Shown: piece by piece, positions 34,030 to 48,000 of the stretch
How the letters are laid out: each line of letters opens with the position of its first letter
Numbering within the stretch: the first letter of the stretch is position 1
From: Telopea speciosissima
Lineage: Eukaryota; Streptophyta; Magnoliopsida; Proteales; Proteaceae
DNA length: 64,000 nt
NCBI RefSeq assembly: GCF_018873765.1
Contig: NC_057924.1
Location: forward strand, 3,162,001-3,226,000
Direction: 5' to 3'
Notes under the pieces: model-generated
Told to the model about the DNA's origin: nothing
The model's database searches: none
The model's input: only the letters and a program-made list of their open reading frames with translations
Translations under genes and position numbers: made by a program

Positions 34030-36240
34030 ATAAAATTACTGTTTTACCCATCAAATTAATCATGTGCTCATTAAAGAGTAAAAATGAAAATCAATTTCAA
34101 TTTTAATTTCAATTTCAAAATTGAAAAAATTCCACGGTTATTTCACTGAAATAAGGTGCAAAAAATCAAACCAAATAATTCACCCCATTAAATTGAAATA
34201 GAAATCATACCCAATCACGCCTTAAAACAACTTGTTTGAATCAAAATCATCCAAATTACTTTTTCCCAGTGTCCTCTCTCTCTCTCTCCCTCCCTCTCTC
34301 CCTCCCTCTCTCCCCTCCGCCACCTATAGTTGACTAATAAGTTTGGATTAGATTAGGTAAAAAGAAGTCTTGAGACACGATTAAACAATTAATATTAAGT
34401 AGTAGTTGTTAATATAATTGATTTCTTCCAATTTTATATTACTTTAGTCGTGACAACGTGCAAAACTTTACTCTTACACTATCTTTCTTTCTTTCATTTT
34501 TGGTCTTTGCAACATGTAGGGACGAATGGTTTATTTAATTGACCTAAATACCCTTTATTGATCAATTTTCCCTCCCATGAACCTGAATGCAAATCCAAAT
34601 TGAGGAGGATTCCATTCTTGATTTTCAGACGATTCTCATTCTCCAGCCATCAATTTGGGTTCGAAGGTGAACCATAATCGATACAGAAGTTGATGATGAT
34701 GAAGATATATCGCTATCGTATTGGTCAATACGTATTGGTGTTATCAATATCTGATACCAATTCAATACTAATACAGTTGCGGTGGAAGGACACTTATGAA
34801 AGCAAAATGATTAATGTCATTACCTAATTATATTGTATGGAAAACATACTCGTATGTCGAGTGATACAGACTCATCCCATTAAGGAAACACTACACCTCC
34901 CTCCACCCTTAATAATTGACTTCACATTGGATCGGGCCTTGTGTTCCAGTCCCCTCTCATCATTTCAAGCACTATCATGCACTATTTTGGGTATTTGTAT
35001 CCAATCAATGGTATGGGCCGATTCATATTGATATCGGCCATGACTAATACTGATACATGTTTACCAAAAAATAATAATTCTGATACATGATCAATACCGT
35101 AGCAATGGTATTGATACAAGGGAGGGTAAATAGTTCAAAAAACCAAAGTATTAGTATTGGGAAAAGGTTTTCAAGTTGTTGGGACCTACACTAGTATTCT
35201 TGTGTCTATCTCTCTCCTCCAAACATGAAATGACCTCGCTGTCATCCCATGCAGGATATTGTTTTGACACAGCTAATTGGTGTGCTCCTCTATACCACTT
35301 GTTCCAAGAACCCTCTCCCTTTTTTCTTTTTACCTTTTATCTTATCATTAACTTCTCAATCATTGGAAAAAATTGAATTATTTATTGTGTTACATAGTGC
35401 CATGCCTTTAATTGAAACTTATCACATAAGCAATGATTTTAAACTAGGAATCCAGGGTCAAGTCCGTCATGTCAATATCATTTTAGATCGCATTGGAATA
35501 AACCATCAGTCCAAAAAACCCTAGGATCAACCGCTCCAAAATGTCAAAATTGGATCAGTTATGACTCATGAGCAATGGATTTTTTTGCTTCTTTGGTGCC
35601 AGAAGGGCCCGCAATAGGGCTAAACAAGAACCCACAAGGGGGCCAGACAAAGCCCCAAAATTATTGCTACACTACTACTATTTACTATTATTAATAATTA
35701 GAAAGATTGAGGGTAGGACAGTAGATCACTCAACCTTTCTTTGGACTTATGCTAGACCTCCACGGCTAACCGCGACTAATATTTGGTTGTACGACCCATG
35801 AATGACATCATCCACCTCGGTTCTTATTTTTTCAGTTCTTTCTTTTCTTATATTTATAGAGAGATCAACACGGTTGCTGGCTCTCTAGTTTGGAAAACCC
35901 TATCCCTTTCGTACAAGATAGATTGGCCTTGCTCCACTCTTTGGCTCCAAGCAGAATGTCTCGCGGTTGTCTTTGTTGTTGCATGCTCTGCTCAATAAAG
36001 TATTCCCCCCCTTCACCCCCCCCAAAAAAAGTAGAGGTACTCACATCCATCTCGATCAATACTAATAAAGATTGGATGTATCGAGTTATATCGACCAATT
36101 TGATCTAAAAAATTCTTTTCCATTTATGTTTCATCAATATTGTATTAGACTAGTATCGATATGGGATGTGACCAACATGGATATGTATCATATAAAATTG
36201 AAATACCTGATATGCACTGTGTTTTAAAACCATGATATGA
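34030..36240. other. Intergenic, degenerate repeats only
   Basis: A CT microsatellite at about 34276-34316, and TATCGATATTGG-like patches at 34690-34770, 35020-35150 and 36040-36240. No gene is supported; the longest open stretches are short and lack protein-like composition. Confidence 0.55.
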
Positions 36241-36248
36241 ACTCAACT

Positions 36249-36420
36249 GGATCTTTGTCCCCTCCAGTGCCTTATCGGGCCCAATTCCCCCAATGCCTGT
36301 AATAGGGAAGCACAATGACCATGCTATTCCTGTCCAAACACTCTGTCTGGGTGAGGTTCACCCCCTTATTATAGACACTGAGGAATTGGGCCGAACAGGA
36401 ACTGGAGGAGATAATTTTCC
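36249..36420. mobile_element. MITE, GGAAAATTATCT family
   Basis: Left end GGATCTTTGTCCCCTCCAGT, right end GGAGGAGATAATTTTCC. Flanks GAACTCAACT and GAATTGAACT match at seven of ten, an eroded duplication. The interior has the family's AATGACCATGCTATTCCTGT pattern. Confidence 0.72.
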
Positions 36421-37348
36421 GAATTGAACTACCTACCACGACTTAGGTTTGAAGAATAAGTAGTTGGATTGGATAGCTTCAATTTAAAAGACATTAATGT
36501 CAACAAAATGTGAAATTGATTAGAAAAAGAAAGAAAAAAATAAGTTTTCCACCGAAAGAGAAATAAGAAAAAAATTGAAACGTGCGAGCTGCTCCTTCAC
36601 TCGCTTTGGCTAATAAATAAAGCGTAAACGCGTCAATAGCACCATTGTTGAATACCTAAAAATATCTTTTTAAGAACTATTTTCTCCTTTCATCCCTCTA
36701 GACTTTGGAATTTGCAACATGAGAACATTGCAGTATATTCGTTTTAATTCCAACTCCGGCAATATTATCTGAAACATCATCATGATCTCATGTTCATGGC
36801 CATCATCATCATCAACATCTTACAACGTTTTTTCCCCCTCAACCCTCTAGGGCCAAAAGATAGACCAAAGAGTGATGTAGATTGATCACATGTCAAATTT
36901 TAGATAGAGGTTTAATGCGTCTTTTTATATGAAATTATATTTTTTCATGTATGTCCATGCACTTATACGGCCTCTTGCTTATGTTGATTTGATAGAAATC
37001 GATATTGGATTGGGCCTTCGATTCACATTGGTATCATTCCTAATCAATCCATATGAATTGGCCGATTTGATATGAATTGGCGTTTTGATCAATACAATTG
37101 GTATTATTGATAGCGACCGATACCATTACCAATATTGTGAACTAAATGCAATAATCCATGATTCCAATTGGACTGGAATTGGTCAGGATTGATGAATAAT
37201 CTAATTATGATATATCTGGCTTGGAGATCGATTCTATATCGAAACTAGGGTTAGGGTGTATTTAAGCAGATTCCTACCCAATTTCAATCCAATCCAGGTC
37301 TCAATTGCGGAATTTTAAACATTGAACAAACCCTAACCCTAATTTTCG

Positions 37349-37443
37349 TACGAGGATCACTGGCCTGGCCTTGGGGTGCATGTTAGCTTGCCCAACCGTT
37401 CGATGCATGCTAAATGCACTGCAGCACTGGAGAGGATCCGAGC
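37349..37443. mobile_element. Truncated MITE, TGCATGCTA family
   Basis: Shares CTTGGGGTGCATGTTAGCTT, CCCAACCGTTCGATGCATGC and ACTGGAGAGGATCC with the fuller copy at 17283-17412. Confidence 0.6.
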
Positions 37444-38126
37444 TCATTGGCTAAACCAGATCGATCAAAATTGGGTGAAATCAGCCAATCCAATCCCAGT
37501 TTTAACAAACTGGCCTAGTCTTTGTTTTTGCCATTTGGCAAGCTGACGTGTTGGATTGAAACTGGACATGTCAATCTATACACAAAATTGCCAAAAAAAC
37601 TGCCACGTGGCAGTTAATGCCAAGGCCCCGCTCTGGCAAATCAAAGCCTCTTATTATTTACTGACTCAAAGCTCCAACCAAAAATCTCCATGAAAATTCC
37701 ACCACAGACCAGCGATTTTCCTGTCGATGCTCTTCCCTTCAAAGCTCTAACTGCATAAATTTCAGTTTTCTTCTTACCCTTTAGCCCACCATCTCTTTAT
37801 TTTCATGGCTTCTAAAATTGCGGGCTTTTCTTAGATTCTCTCTTATTCTCGAAAACTTCACGATAGCCATCTCAAGAATCTCCTCTCCTTTCTGCATTTT
37901 CGTTTTCTGTAGGTGAAAATTTTCTTTTTTAAGGTTCAATCCTCTGTTATCTTATTTCATTTTGCAGGAAGAAGCGTCTCTGTAAGCCTGAGGTAACTGG
38001 GTTTTTGTTTATTTTTCCTTTATTTCAGATTTGGTGCCCATAAATCCTACTTTTCCAAGAGACGCCTTTGAGGAAAAAGAAAAATCAAAATTTTTATTTG
38101 GATCTCATTCCTCAAAGAGGTCTTTG

Positions 38127-38282
38127 ATGGGTTCAGGAATCGTGGGTTTTTGGTAATCAATTCTGCAAATGAATATCCTCTCAAACCAAATTCGAAAAAC
38201 CAATTCTTTCTCTGTGATTCATCAGATTTCGAACTTTCATGCTTGAGAAAGAAGTAGGATGAAGCATTTCACCGACCTATAG
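38127..38282 (+). promoter_or_regulatory. Four short upstream ORFs before the TBC gene
   Basis: Upstream ATGs open ORFs at 38127-38156 (MGSGIVGFW), 38169-38246 (25 codons, MNILSNQIRK...), 38239-38262 (MLEKEVG) and 38259-38282 (MKHFTDL). The last two overlap as ATGA, a spacing that permits reinitiation. They matter only if the leader spans this region unspliced, which is likely but unproven. Confidence 0.55.
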
Positions 38283-38366
38283 CCCGCCCCTTTTCATCCA
38301 CCGCAGAAACCCCATTACAATCTTCTCATCATCCTCTTCTGTGGTCGATACTTGCAATTGGAAGAA

Positions 38367-41300
38367 ATGTATGGAACCCAAACCACTAGAGAAATTTCTC
38401 ATGAATTTCAGCATCAAATGCCATATTGGAGGCCCAGCATCCACACCAGAAGAGCAAACATTGTTGTCAAATTCCAAGATCTTTATGGGTTTACCGTGGA
38501 AGGGAATGTCGACGATGTGAACGTTTTGAACGAGGTGAGAGAGAAGGTGAGGCAGCAGGGCCGTGTGTGGTGGGCTTTGGAAGCAAGCAAAGGCGCAAAT
38601 TGGTATTTGCAGCCTCAGATTTCTTCCAACACTGAAGGCATTGCTGTGTCCTCCCTCAAGCTATCAGTCCTCTCGAATACTATTGCCTTGAAGAAGCTCA
38701 TCAGGAAGGGTATCCCACCTGTTCTACGGCCTAAGGTCTGGTTTTCATTGTCTGGGGCGGCCAAAAAACGGTCTACAGTGCCTGAGAGCTATTATGAAGA
38801 TTTGATCAATGCCGTCGAGGGGAAATCCACACCTGCTACACGGCAGATCGATCATGTAAGTTATTGGCTTTCCTTTTTTGGCAATTGCAAGCTATTGAGA
38901 GAGCCATCTTCTTAGTACTTGGTTGATATTTTCTGATTCTACTCTGTTTCCTATGGTTTCTTCATTTAATTTTGGGTGATCTATGCGACTTGTGAGTTTG
39001 TCTTCCTTTCGAATTGGAAGTGTACCAGTATAATTGGAAGTACACAGCAGCACGATATAGCTCCGATGACATTGATGAGGTTGATGTCAGATCTATTGAG
39101 TTCAATCCATGGCAGTATGGAAGTTTGCCAGTGGAATGATTCCCCCCCCCCCCAAAAAAAAACACCACCCACCAAAATATCCCCCTGGCCCTTGTATTTC
39201 TTCTTGCTTTTGCTGTACCTTTGGTCGGTCTTCTGCCAGCCAGTAACCACAAACCCTCAAAAATCTTCGTTTAAGAAACCCTTTACAGCTGCATCTGAGT
39301 GGTTGAAGGTGGATGATGAAAATGTAGAATCATTGAGTCTATTTCATGCATCATGATATAAATCTAAGTTTTTGTATAGCCGTTCTAAGATAACTTTAGC
39401 CTCCACTAGTTGGAAATATCATGTCTCAAGTGTGGCTTATGTGTCTTGTTCCTGTGGTAAGAAAGATAATAAGTTTTATGCTTATCCATTATGAATTGTT
39501 GTCATGATTTGGTCGGTGCAAGGTAGGTGACCTTTCAATGTCATAATTGGATCACGAGATGAAACTTGAAGTATGTCTCAGTTTGTTAAGTGTATGGCTT
39601 TCTTGCATATATGAATAAAGATGATTGGCTTTGTTTATATGTATATACCAAGCACAAACCTTTTGTACTTCTGAACCTTTATATTTTGATGTTGTCGTAT
39701 ATTTTATGTTGCCACTGCTTGATGTTGAGATTATTATTGTGTCTTTATTTGGCTGTTGGATGGTCTCCCCACCTCCACCCCTTCTTTTGGGTACTTTGTG
39801 AGGGATTCACCTTCTAATTTTAGCTATAATTCTATAAGCATACTATTCATATGTATTTTATTTAATTTTAATAAATAAAATATGTTTGAACTGATGATAG
39901 AATTGTTGGACTTGCTGGTGTCAGACAATTGCCATGTGTACGGGATGTCCAACATGGCACAATTTGAAAAAATGAACCTTCTTTGTTACTTCTAATTTGG
40001 TTGATACAGATCGCGCCTTCTTATGTGATGCATTTTTGTTTCCTTGTTTTGATTTGTTCTCTTGACTACATGTAGGATTTACCGCGCACTTTCCCTGGTC
40101 ATCCATGGTTAGACACTCCGGAGGGTCATGCAGCTCTGCGACGTGTTCTTGTTGGCTATTCTTTCCGTGATTCTTGTGTTGGATACTGTCAGGTGGGTCA
40201 TCCATCTTCTTCTTTGCTGATATTGATCTCTTAAAATAGGTTCTCCTCCCCCTCCCCCCCCCCCCCAATTTGTGTGATGTGATTTAAAGCCTGAGTTTTC
40301 CTTGGCAAACAGGGCTTAAACTATGTGGCAGCATTGTTGTTGCTAGTGATGAAAACTGAAGAAGATGCATTCTGGATGCTTGCGGTCCTTTTGGAAAATG
40401 TCTTAGTGAATGACTGCTACACTGATAATTTGTCAGGATGCCATGTTGAGCAAAGGGTTTTCAAGGACTTGCTTGCTAAGAAGTGCCCAATGTATTCCTC
40501 ACCTATACTTTATCTCCTCTCGCTTCAGCTATGATTGTTCTATAGGTTTGTATATGCTCCAAGATGAATCTATTTTTTCTTACAATTTCTTTGTTTATAT
40601 GCAGCATAGCTGCACATTTGGATGCTTTGGGTTTTGATGTCTCCCTTGTTGCCACTGAATGGTTCCTATGTCTATTCTCTAAGAGCTTGCCTTCAGAGGT
40701 CAAGAAATTTTCAGTCGTTACTCATCTTCTCTTTGGATTTTTGTCTCTTATAGAATGCATCATATTTATTGAAGCTTGTTCTTTGACTAATTATTTCCAT
40801 TCTGCTGGACTCAATTCCAGACCACAATGCGAGTGTGGGATGTTCTTTTCAATGAAGGGGCAAAAGTTATATTTCATGTTGCCTTGGCTATATTCAAGGT
40901 ATATACCCCAGTTCTGCTTTGGTGCTTGCTCGTTCATTTTAAGTTTAGGAGAAAGTTTTCCTTCACTGTGGGTAAGGAAACACCCACAAATCTATGTGTC
41001 ATTATTACTTTCCCCCTTATTTGTTGGAGGTCTGAAATGCCCCTCCACTGTTCTCTGCACCTATTCAAGACCAATGACGGCCATTGGTGAAGGAAAACTC
41101 GGTCATTGTGTTCACTTTTTTCTATATGTAGTGCCATCTAGGAATTACACCCAAAATGTTTAAAACCGTAAGTATGATTGAACGTGCCAATGATTGTAGA
41201 TGAAGGAGGAGGAGTTATTAATGGCCCATCAAGTTGGTGATGTAATCAGTATCATTCAGAAAACAACCCATCATCTCTTTGACCCTGATGAGTTATTGAC

Positions 41301-41609
41301 AGTAAGTTAATTTCTTTTTCAAACTATTTTTCTTCCTATTATCTATATATCCTATAATATGTTGTAGCTGATGTGCTGATCAAAGCAGCAGAGTGTATCT
41401 TGACTAATGTCATGTCAGAACATGGATAAACCAGTTTGGTCCAGTGAGTGAATCACTTGAATCATTTCTTGCAGGTGGCTTTCGATAAGATCGGTTCCAT
41501 GACAACCAACACTATTACAAAGCAAAGGAAAAAGCAAGAACCAGCAGTCATGGCAGCACTTGATCAAAGATTGAGACGACTAAATTCTCTAAAGATGGAT
41601 GACAAATAA
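38367..41609 (+). CDS. TBC-domain Rab GTPase-activating protein
   Basis: Stimulates GTP hydrolysis by a Rab/Ypt GTPase in membrane traffic. Seven exons with GT/AG junctions and matching phases: 38367-38855, 40076-40192, 40313-40491, 40605-40698, 40821-40898, 41200-41301, 41475-41609; 397 aa, stop TAA. The opening block [20 protein letters not shown] and the rest closely resemble Arabidopsis At3g07890-type RabGAPs (from memory). TBC motifs: [13 protein letters not shown] (about residue 112 on), IDHDLPRT with the arginine finger at R167, and [15 protein letters not shown] with the glutamine finger at Q202. The arginine finger comes just after the first intron. Start chosen at 38367, the first ATG of the conserved frame. 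All key residues are intact. The exon 3/4 junction gives Ile where relatives have Arg, a minor uncertainty. Confidence 0.95.
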
Positions 41610-42029
41610 CTGATTTGGTTTCTGCAACATGTTAATCAGACGATAGGTCATATCCAGCACCCCAGTTTAGGCCTGGTGTTCCTTTTAGAGAGAGAGAGAG
41701 AGGGTTGTACAATACAAAAGTTTCCAAAAGTGAGGGAAGCCCAAGAACAGGTGTCTCAGGCTGTGATATGGGTAATGTACATTTTCAGTTGTGATGAAAT
41801 ATACAATTATACTGCGATGCAGGTCAAGGCTTTGTGGTGGATATCTATCCATACTATATTTCTGGTTTTAGACATGTGAGATTCTGCAGTTTACACCTTC
41901 AGTGCCGTCCAAGCTTCCAACCTCTCCCTCCTCCCCCTCCCCCTTGCTATCACCAAAAAGGCCCAATCAAATACAATTTCTTAGGCCCGTTTGGTTAAAA
42001 GTATAATGCAATAATGAAGTAAAATTAAA

Positions 42030-42189
42030 GGGGAAGAGTTTTCTATCCGGGAGCGTGACTCCTGTGCTGGGAGCACATGGTGAAGCATTTATGGGGATGA
42101 GAGTTTGGAATTTCATGGGGGTGATGTCATTTCACCTCACGCTGTGTCTGGGCACATGTGCTCTGCTCCCGGATAGAGTTCTTTTTCCC
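42030..42189. mobile_element. MITE, 160 bp, 9-bp target duplication
   Basis: Inverted ends GGGGAAGAGTTTTCTATCC and GGATAGAGTTCTTTTTCCC, continuing inward as GGGAGCGTGACTCC and GCTCCC. Perfect direct repeats AAAATTAAA at 42021-42029 and 42190-42198. Best-preserved member of the GGGAAGAG family here. Confidence 0.92.
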
Positions 42190-42584
42190 AAAATTAAAAC
42201 AGCAAAATGGAATGTTTCATTCAATGGTGCGAGCTCGAGCAATAACAATTAGGTCTGCTTGAACTCGCTCCGTTGGATAAAGCATCTTCCAAGTGTCGAG
42301 CTTGCAGACCCGAGCTGTAAAGGCACCATCAGATTAAGCACCATAGAGTATTTTTATCCATGTGGCAAAACATAATAATCAGCCCCTCCAAATGCATTTG
42401 ACATTTTTTCCCCCTTTTCAGAAACTTGATTTTTAGTGGATCTCCTTGGGTTTGTTCTGCCATCTGCACAACTATGTTTTGGCAACAGAATATTGGGCCC
42501 CATCTGATCTTTACACGAGGAAGATAATAATACTGTCCATGTGAACTTCCATTGGTTGACCAGCCAGGATGTCTATAACCCAAA

Positions 42585-44285
42585 AAAACAACTCAATCTT
42601 ATTTCAACTAAATGGGATCGGTTACATAGATCTTTTCAAAAAAAAAAAAAGGATGAATGATGGAAAATAAAAAATGAAAGTAAAAAAAAAGAAGATAGCA
42701 CAAGAAATCAGAAAAGTCTCATTTACATGGTGTCGATACTGTGGATTCTTGCCTCCAATAGATTCTATCTGAGGTCATACTTGGCACAAGACTCAAACTA
42801 TGCATCTCATTCTTCACAACCTCACCTATGGTCATTTTAGATCTACCTCTAGCTCTTTTAGCTCCTTCAATTGGCATCAGATCACTCCTTAATGGGGCGT
42901 CCCTAGGCCTCCTTTGTACACGGCTAAACCATCTCAGACGACATTCTCGAAGCTTGTCATTGATCGAGGCAACTCCCACATCAACTCTAACACGTTCGTT
43001 CCTCACTTTATCATTCCTAGTTTTGCTGCACATCCATCAAAACATTCTCATCTCTGCAACACATAGCTTCGTTATATGACACTTCTTACCTGTCCAATAT
43101 TCTGCCCCGTACATCATAGTAGGTTGGACAACAGTCCTATAGAACTTTCCATTAAACTTCAAGGGAATGTGTCAGTCACATAGTACTCTAGTCGTACCTC
43201 TTCACTTCATCCATCCCACTTTAATTCTTTGTGAAACGTCATCATTTATGTCACCTTCTTTATGTATGATAGACCCCAGATATTTGAAATAGTCACTTGG
43301 CGGTATCTCTCTCTCCTCAATTTTTGCCATGTCATCATCCACCAGAGTATGACTGAAGTTACACCTCATATACTCCTCTTTGATCTACTAATCTTAAAGC
43401 CTATTGTTTCCAGGGTTGATCTCCACATCTCTAACTTAGCGTTAATCACTGTTTTTGTCTCATTCACCAAAACAATATCATCGGCGAAAAGCATACACTA
43501 TGATACCTCGTCTTAAATATTCTTGGTTAATTCATCCATGATAAGCGCAAACAAATAAGAGCTTAGGGCTGATCCTTGATATAACCCAACCGTAATTGAG
43601 AATTCCTTGCCCTGGCCTCCCACAGATCTCACACTAGTTATCACACCATCATAGATATCTTTAATTATTTCTATATACTTACTCGACACCCCTCTCTTCG
43701 CAAGAACATGTCGGATTAAATATCTAAGGACTCTGTCATAGGCTCTTTCTAGGTCAATAAAGACCATATGGAGATCCTTTTTGCTAGTTCTACATCTTTC
43801 CATAAGCCTCCTTGGTAGGTATATAGCTTCTGTCGTGGATCTACTTGGTATAAAACCAAATTGATTCTTCGAGATACGAGTCTCTCTTCTCAAATGTGCT
43901 TCAATAACCTTTTCCCAAAGTTTCATAATATGACTCAATAGTTTTATGCTTCTATAGTTATTGCAACTCTAGACATCACCTTTATTTTTGTAGAGCCTCC
44001 AATCAAATAGCATTTTCCTAATGATCATAATCTTGTTAAAAATCTTGATCAACCAATATACCCCACAAACTCCCAGATAATTCCATACTTTAATAAGGAT
44101 CTCATCTGGGCTTGTATTTTGCCTACTTTCATCATTATTAAGGCTTTTTAACTTCCGTCAAACCAATCTTTTGTATATATCTATGATATATGATGTCTTA
44201 ATGAATAGCACAGTTAAACAATTCGATTATATTCGAACTATCTCCATTTAAAAGATCACAAATATACTCATCCCATCTAATGAGT
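42585..44285 (-). mobile_element. RTE-type LINE, 5' truncated and frameshifted
   Basis: Reverse transcriptase blocks on the minus strand: KNQFGFIPSRSTTEAI, VFIDLERAYDRV (catalytic Asp), [20 protein letters not shown], then after a frameshift near 43500 [10 protein letters not shown] (catalytic DD). These are followed by LKFNGKFYRTVVQPTMMYG and the C-terminal RLRWFSRVQRRPRDAPL. The 3' tail GATCCCATTTAGTTGAAATA ends near 42585. Stops and frameshifts make it a pseudogene. The endonuclease part is missing. Confidence 0.9.
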
Positions 44286-45044
44286 CATACTATGAAAAGG
44301 TTATAAGGGGAGAAAATGAACAACTCACCTTAAATAGGAGGAGTTTTTGGGCAAGGTTGCTACATGCCTGTTGTGGCTTCTTATGTGGCATAACTTCCAT
44401 ATGGCAACCATTTAGCACCTAATTTAGTGGACACGGTACCAATGTCATCACTGGGTCATGTGCTAAACTTTTAATTGAATTTTTTTTTTCTCATTAATTG
44501 TAATTCTTGGAAGATTGTTTGGAAAATATAATCCTTATGGGACAGCTGACATAGCACCATTGGAAAAGACATGATGCCAACCCTCTTATATAACAGGCCT
44601 TCTATCATAGTAGCATGGAAATTGAGATCCGCCTCGGCCGATACCGATTCAATACGGTAGCGACACTTGATGCTAAGGTTTAAAATAATAATAATAAAGA
44701 ATAAAAATCAAAATCGGATTTGTATCGGCCGATTACTAAATCTGTTTCCCCCCCCCCCTCCCCCTCCCAATAAAATAAAAATGGTTACATAAAAAACCCC
44801 TGTTGACAGTAGTGAAAATGCTATTTGATATTAATGTAGGAACAATAACGATATGCTCTCAGAACTCCAAAACAAAAATTTTGCACCGCATTATAGAACA
44901 TGAGATTCTCTGTATTCATTACAAACCCTTTCCGAGCTGTTCTTCGTTTTGCCTTTAGGGATGTAACGAACATTTGTGATCAAATAATGCAGGATTTGAG
45001 CTCCAAATTTCAGGCTTTAATTGAACTGAGACTCTAGTAGTACA

Positions 45045-48000
45045 TCACTGCTGCATCTCGTATATTTGCATGTAAGCCTCAGAGAGAGCAACCATCTGAG
45101 GAAGAGTTTCTGCAACATGCAGATCCTGCATCTCATACCTAAAATCATTGATGTCCGTATAACCATTAGATTCTGAGGCAAAAATATATCTATATTATAC
45201 ATATGAAGAATGATTCAACTAATACCATAATTCCTCTGATTTACGCTGTACGAATACTCTGTAAGACCCTTCACCAGGCTTGCCATCATGAACAAAATTT
45301 GCAATCAGATCGAATTTTGACCGCAGTTTCTCATTTTCCTTTGGTGTAGGTAAAGGGATATAATCCTTCAGTTCAAGGTTCTTCACGGGAAAGTTCACTG
45401 ATCAAAGATGACATCAGAAAAATCACGCTTTCAGACTTAGGAACATAAAAGAAAGACTTCAGTTCTAGCATCCTGAATGAGCAAGGAACAAAAACCTTTA
45501 CTAATAAGCTTTTCTAAAACTGTCAGCCCTCATCTAACAGGTATTATCTCCATGGATTAGTTGGTGAGTTATTCAATACACACAATACATAAAGTAATGT
45601 CCTAGGGAATGAACTGAGCGGTTTCTTATGTCAATAGTTGTCATGGCGGTGGGCTGGTGGCCAGCCACCTTGACACTTAGGTGATGCCTTGAGCACCAAC
45701 CCAATGTCCCTTGCGCACATGTGAAGTTTCATCCCAAACAGAGTTGAACATGTGGCAAAAATAAGCTTTAATAATTCAGGACTAGAAAGAGGATGCAGAC
45801 TAAAGCATGGACTACCAAGATGGTGCATTATGCCAATATGGGGATGCATGCCAATACACGGGGAGGATATTTGATTGAATTAGACTATGATATTTGACAT
45901 ATGGCGCATAATCCAGACCATGTTCTCTCTATCCAACAATCAAATTGCCACATCGTCCTTCCTTTGGCACAATAAGGTGGGCCGTGAGGAAGTCCTTCCT
46001 AGGTGACCCACACAAAGCTCATTTTGGTGTGTACGCGCGCAAATATACACACACATGCAGAAAATTGAGATTATAAAAACATCTAAGACTAGAAATGAGA
46101 AATGATTGAAATTTATGATGTGGAGGTAAGATCATTAGGTTATAGGTTTGGGTGCCTTGGCAAATAAAGGTTGGTTGCTTTGGACCTCAAAAGTCGCCTT
46201 ATTGCCTAGGCTCTTAGACAACCATGCATATATCAATATTAGTTATTGAAATTTGAAACATGGAAACTCACCAAGAGTAGGGTTCTTTTCTATGAAGAAA
46301 TTGTTCTTTGTGAACCGACGCATGTGGAGTATTAGATATTGTGGCAGTCTGGTGACACGGTACCTCATCCTTGCTATACAAGGACGCACAACTTCTGTGA
46401 TAGACTCACCATCAAATTTCTTCAGTATGTTGAAAAGTGGCACCTGTAAGGAGAACAGAGTCCATCATGTATAAAATTACCTCATGAATAGTAGAACACA
46501 GAGCAAAGCAAATAAGTATGATGACAGGATGAACCAAAGTATGTTTTCACCACCAGCTTTCTACTTCATCTTGCATTATTTAGCATTTTCATAGAAACTC
46601 AAACTAATTAATATTACCCTTTGTTGGTTTTTTTTTTGGGAGAAAATAAATACACTATTAAAGAATAAGAAAAATAGGATGATGTTTAACAGAGAATTAA
46701 AATATGATGGATGAAGTGGCGAAGTGCATCCAGAGTGTTGTGTGATCGATGTATTCCTTTAAAACTTAAAGGAAAATTTTATAGAACAGTCATCCGACCG
46801 GCTATGATGTATGCTGTGGAATGTTGGAAGTCAAAAAAAAAAAAAGGAGCATACCCATTGCACAAGGCTCTCGCCATTGCGGGTGTAGGGAGGGTCATAA
46901 TGTATGCAGCCTTAAAATGATTTTGCAGAGAGGCTGCTTCCAGACTCGAACCCCTAACCACTTGGTCACAATGGAGCAACCTTACCGTTGCACCAAGGAT
47001 ATGAGGATGTTGAGATGGATAGTGTGGCAAAACTGGGAAGGATAAAGTAAGAAATGATCAAATTAGAGCTGATTTGGGAGTAGCTCCAATACATGATAAG
47101 CTACTAGAAAGTCATTTGAGGCGGCATAGCCATGTTCAACGGAGGCCTTTAGATGCTCCAGTATGGAGGAGTGATTTGAGTCGGATTGATGGAGCTAAAA
47201 GAGCCAGGGGCAGAGCCAAAATGACTCCAGGAGTAGTGGTGTGGTAAGACACGCATAGCTAAGGCCTTGTATCAAGTATAAACTCGAATAAAGCTGAATG
47301 GAATGAAAGGATCCATGTAGCCGACCCCATTTAGTTGGGATAAGGTTGAGATGTTGTTGTTTCTGTTGATGTATTAAAGGATAGGAAAAAGACAGGAGAA
47401 GGATGGAACCCCCTATTTGAATATCTAAGATATCTAGAGCCCCTGAAATCCTTACATCTATATATATTCGCGGGAATATTTAACTCTGCCAGTGCTTTGA
47501 CAACCAATATAATCACCCCCCAATTTTTTAAGGCAGGGTGTCGGATCAAGTCGGCAGAGGATATTAACAACCTTTGTCTTGATGGTCTGAATATGTACTG
47601 GAAATTCATTTGTGACTTCATGCAGGGGGCAAATTGCAAATTTACACAGATGGTTGGAGATACATGATAGTTATCATGCCTGGTTGCTGTTAGACGTATC
47701 TAATGGTTCCACAACATAGCCAAATGCAGGTTGATAGGGGTTCTAAATACCTAAGGACTAGGGTTCAAAAACCAATAAACCAGAATCATAGAGATGGGAA
47801 CCAAAAGCGAGATTCAATATAAGCATATTCATTAAAAAAGAAAGTAAAAAACATAAATGAACGTAAACTCGTGAAGTGTCAACAAGGCATGCTATCGCCT
47901 TGGACACAAGAAAGAGCCTGGATGCCAAGGCGTTGTCTAGGTGCTTGACAACTGTGATGCCAAAAAATATGCACGCAAACAGTAACTCAGAAACTATGGA

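Noticed and set aside
40564..41163. 199-codon open frame in the TBC gene
   Set aside because: It is exon 4 read through into intron; splice sites at 40698 and 40821 give the conserved protein.
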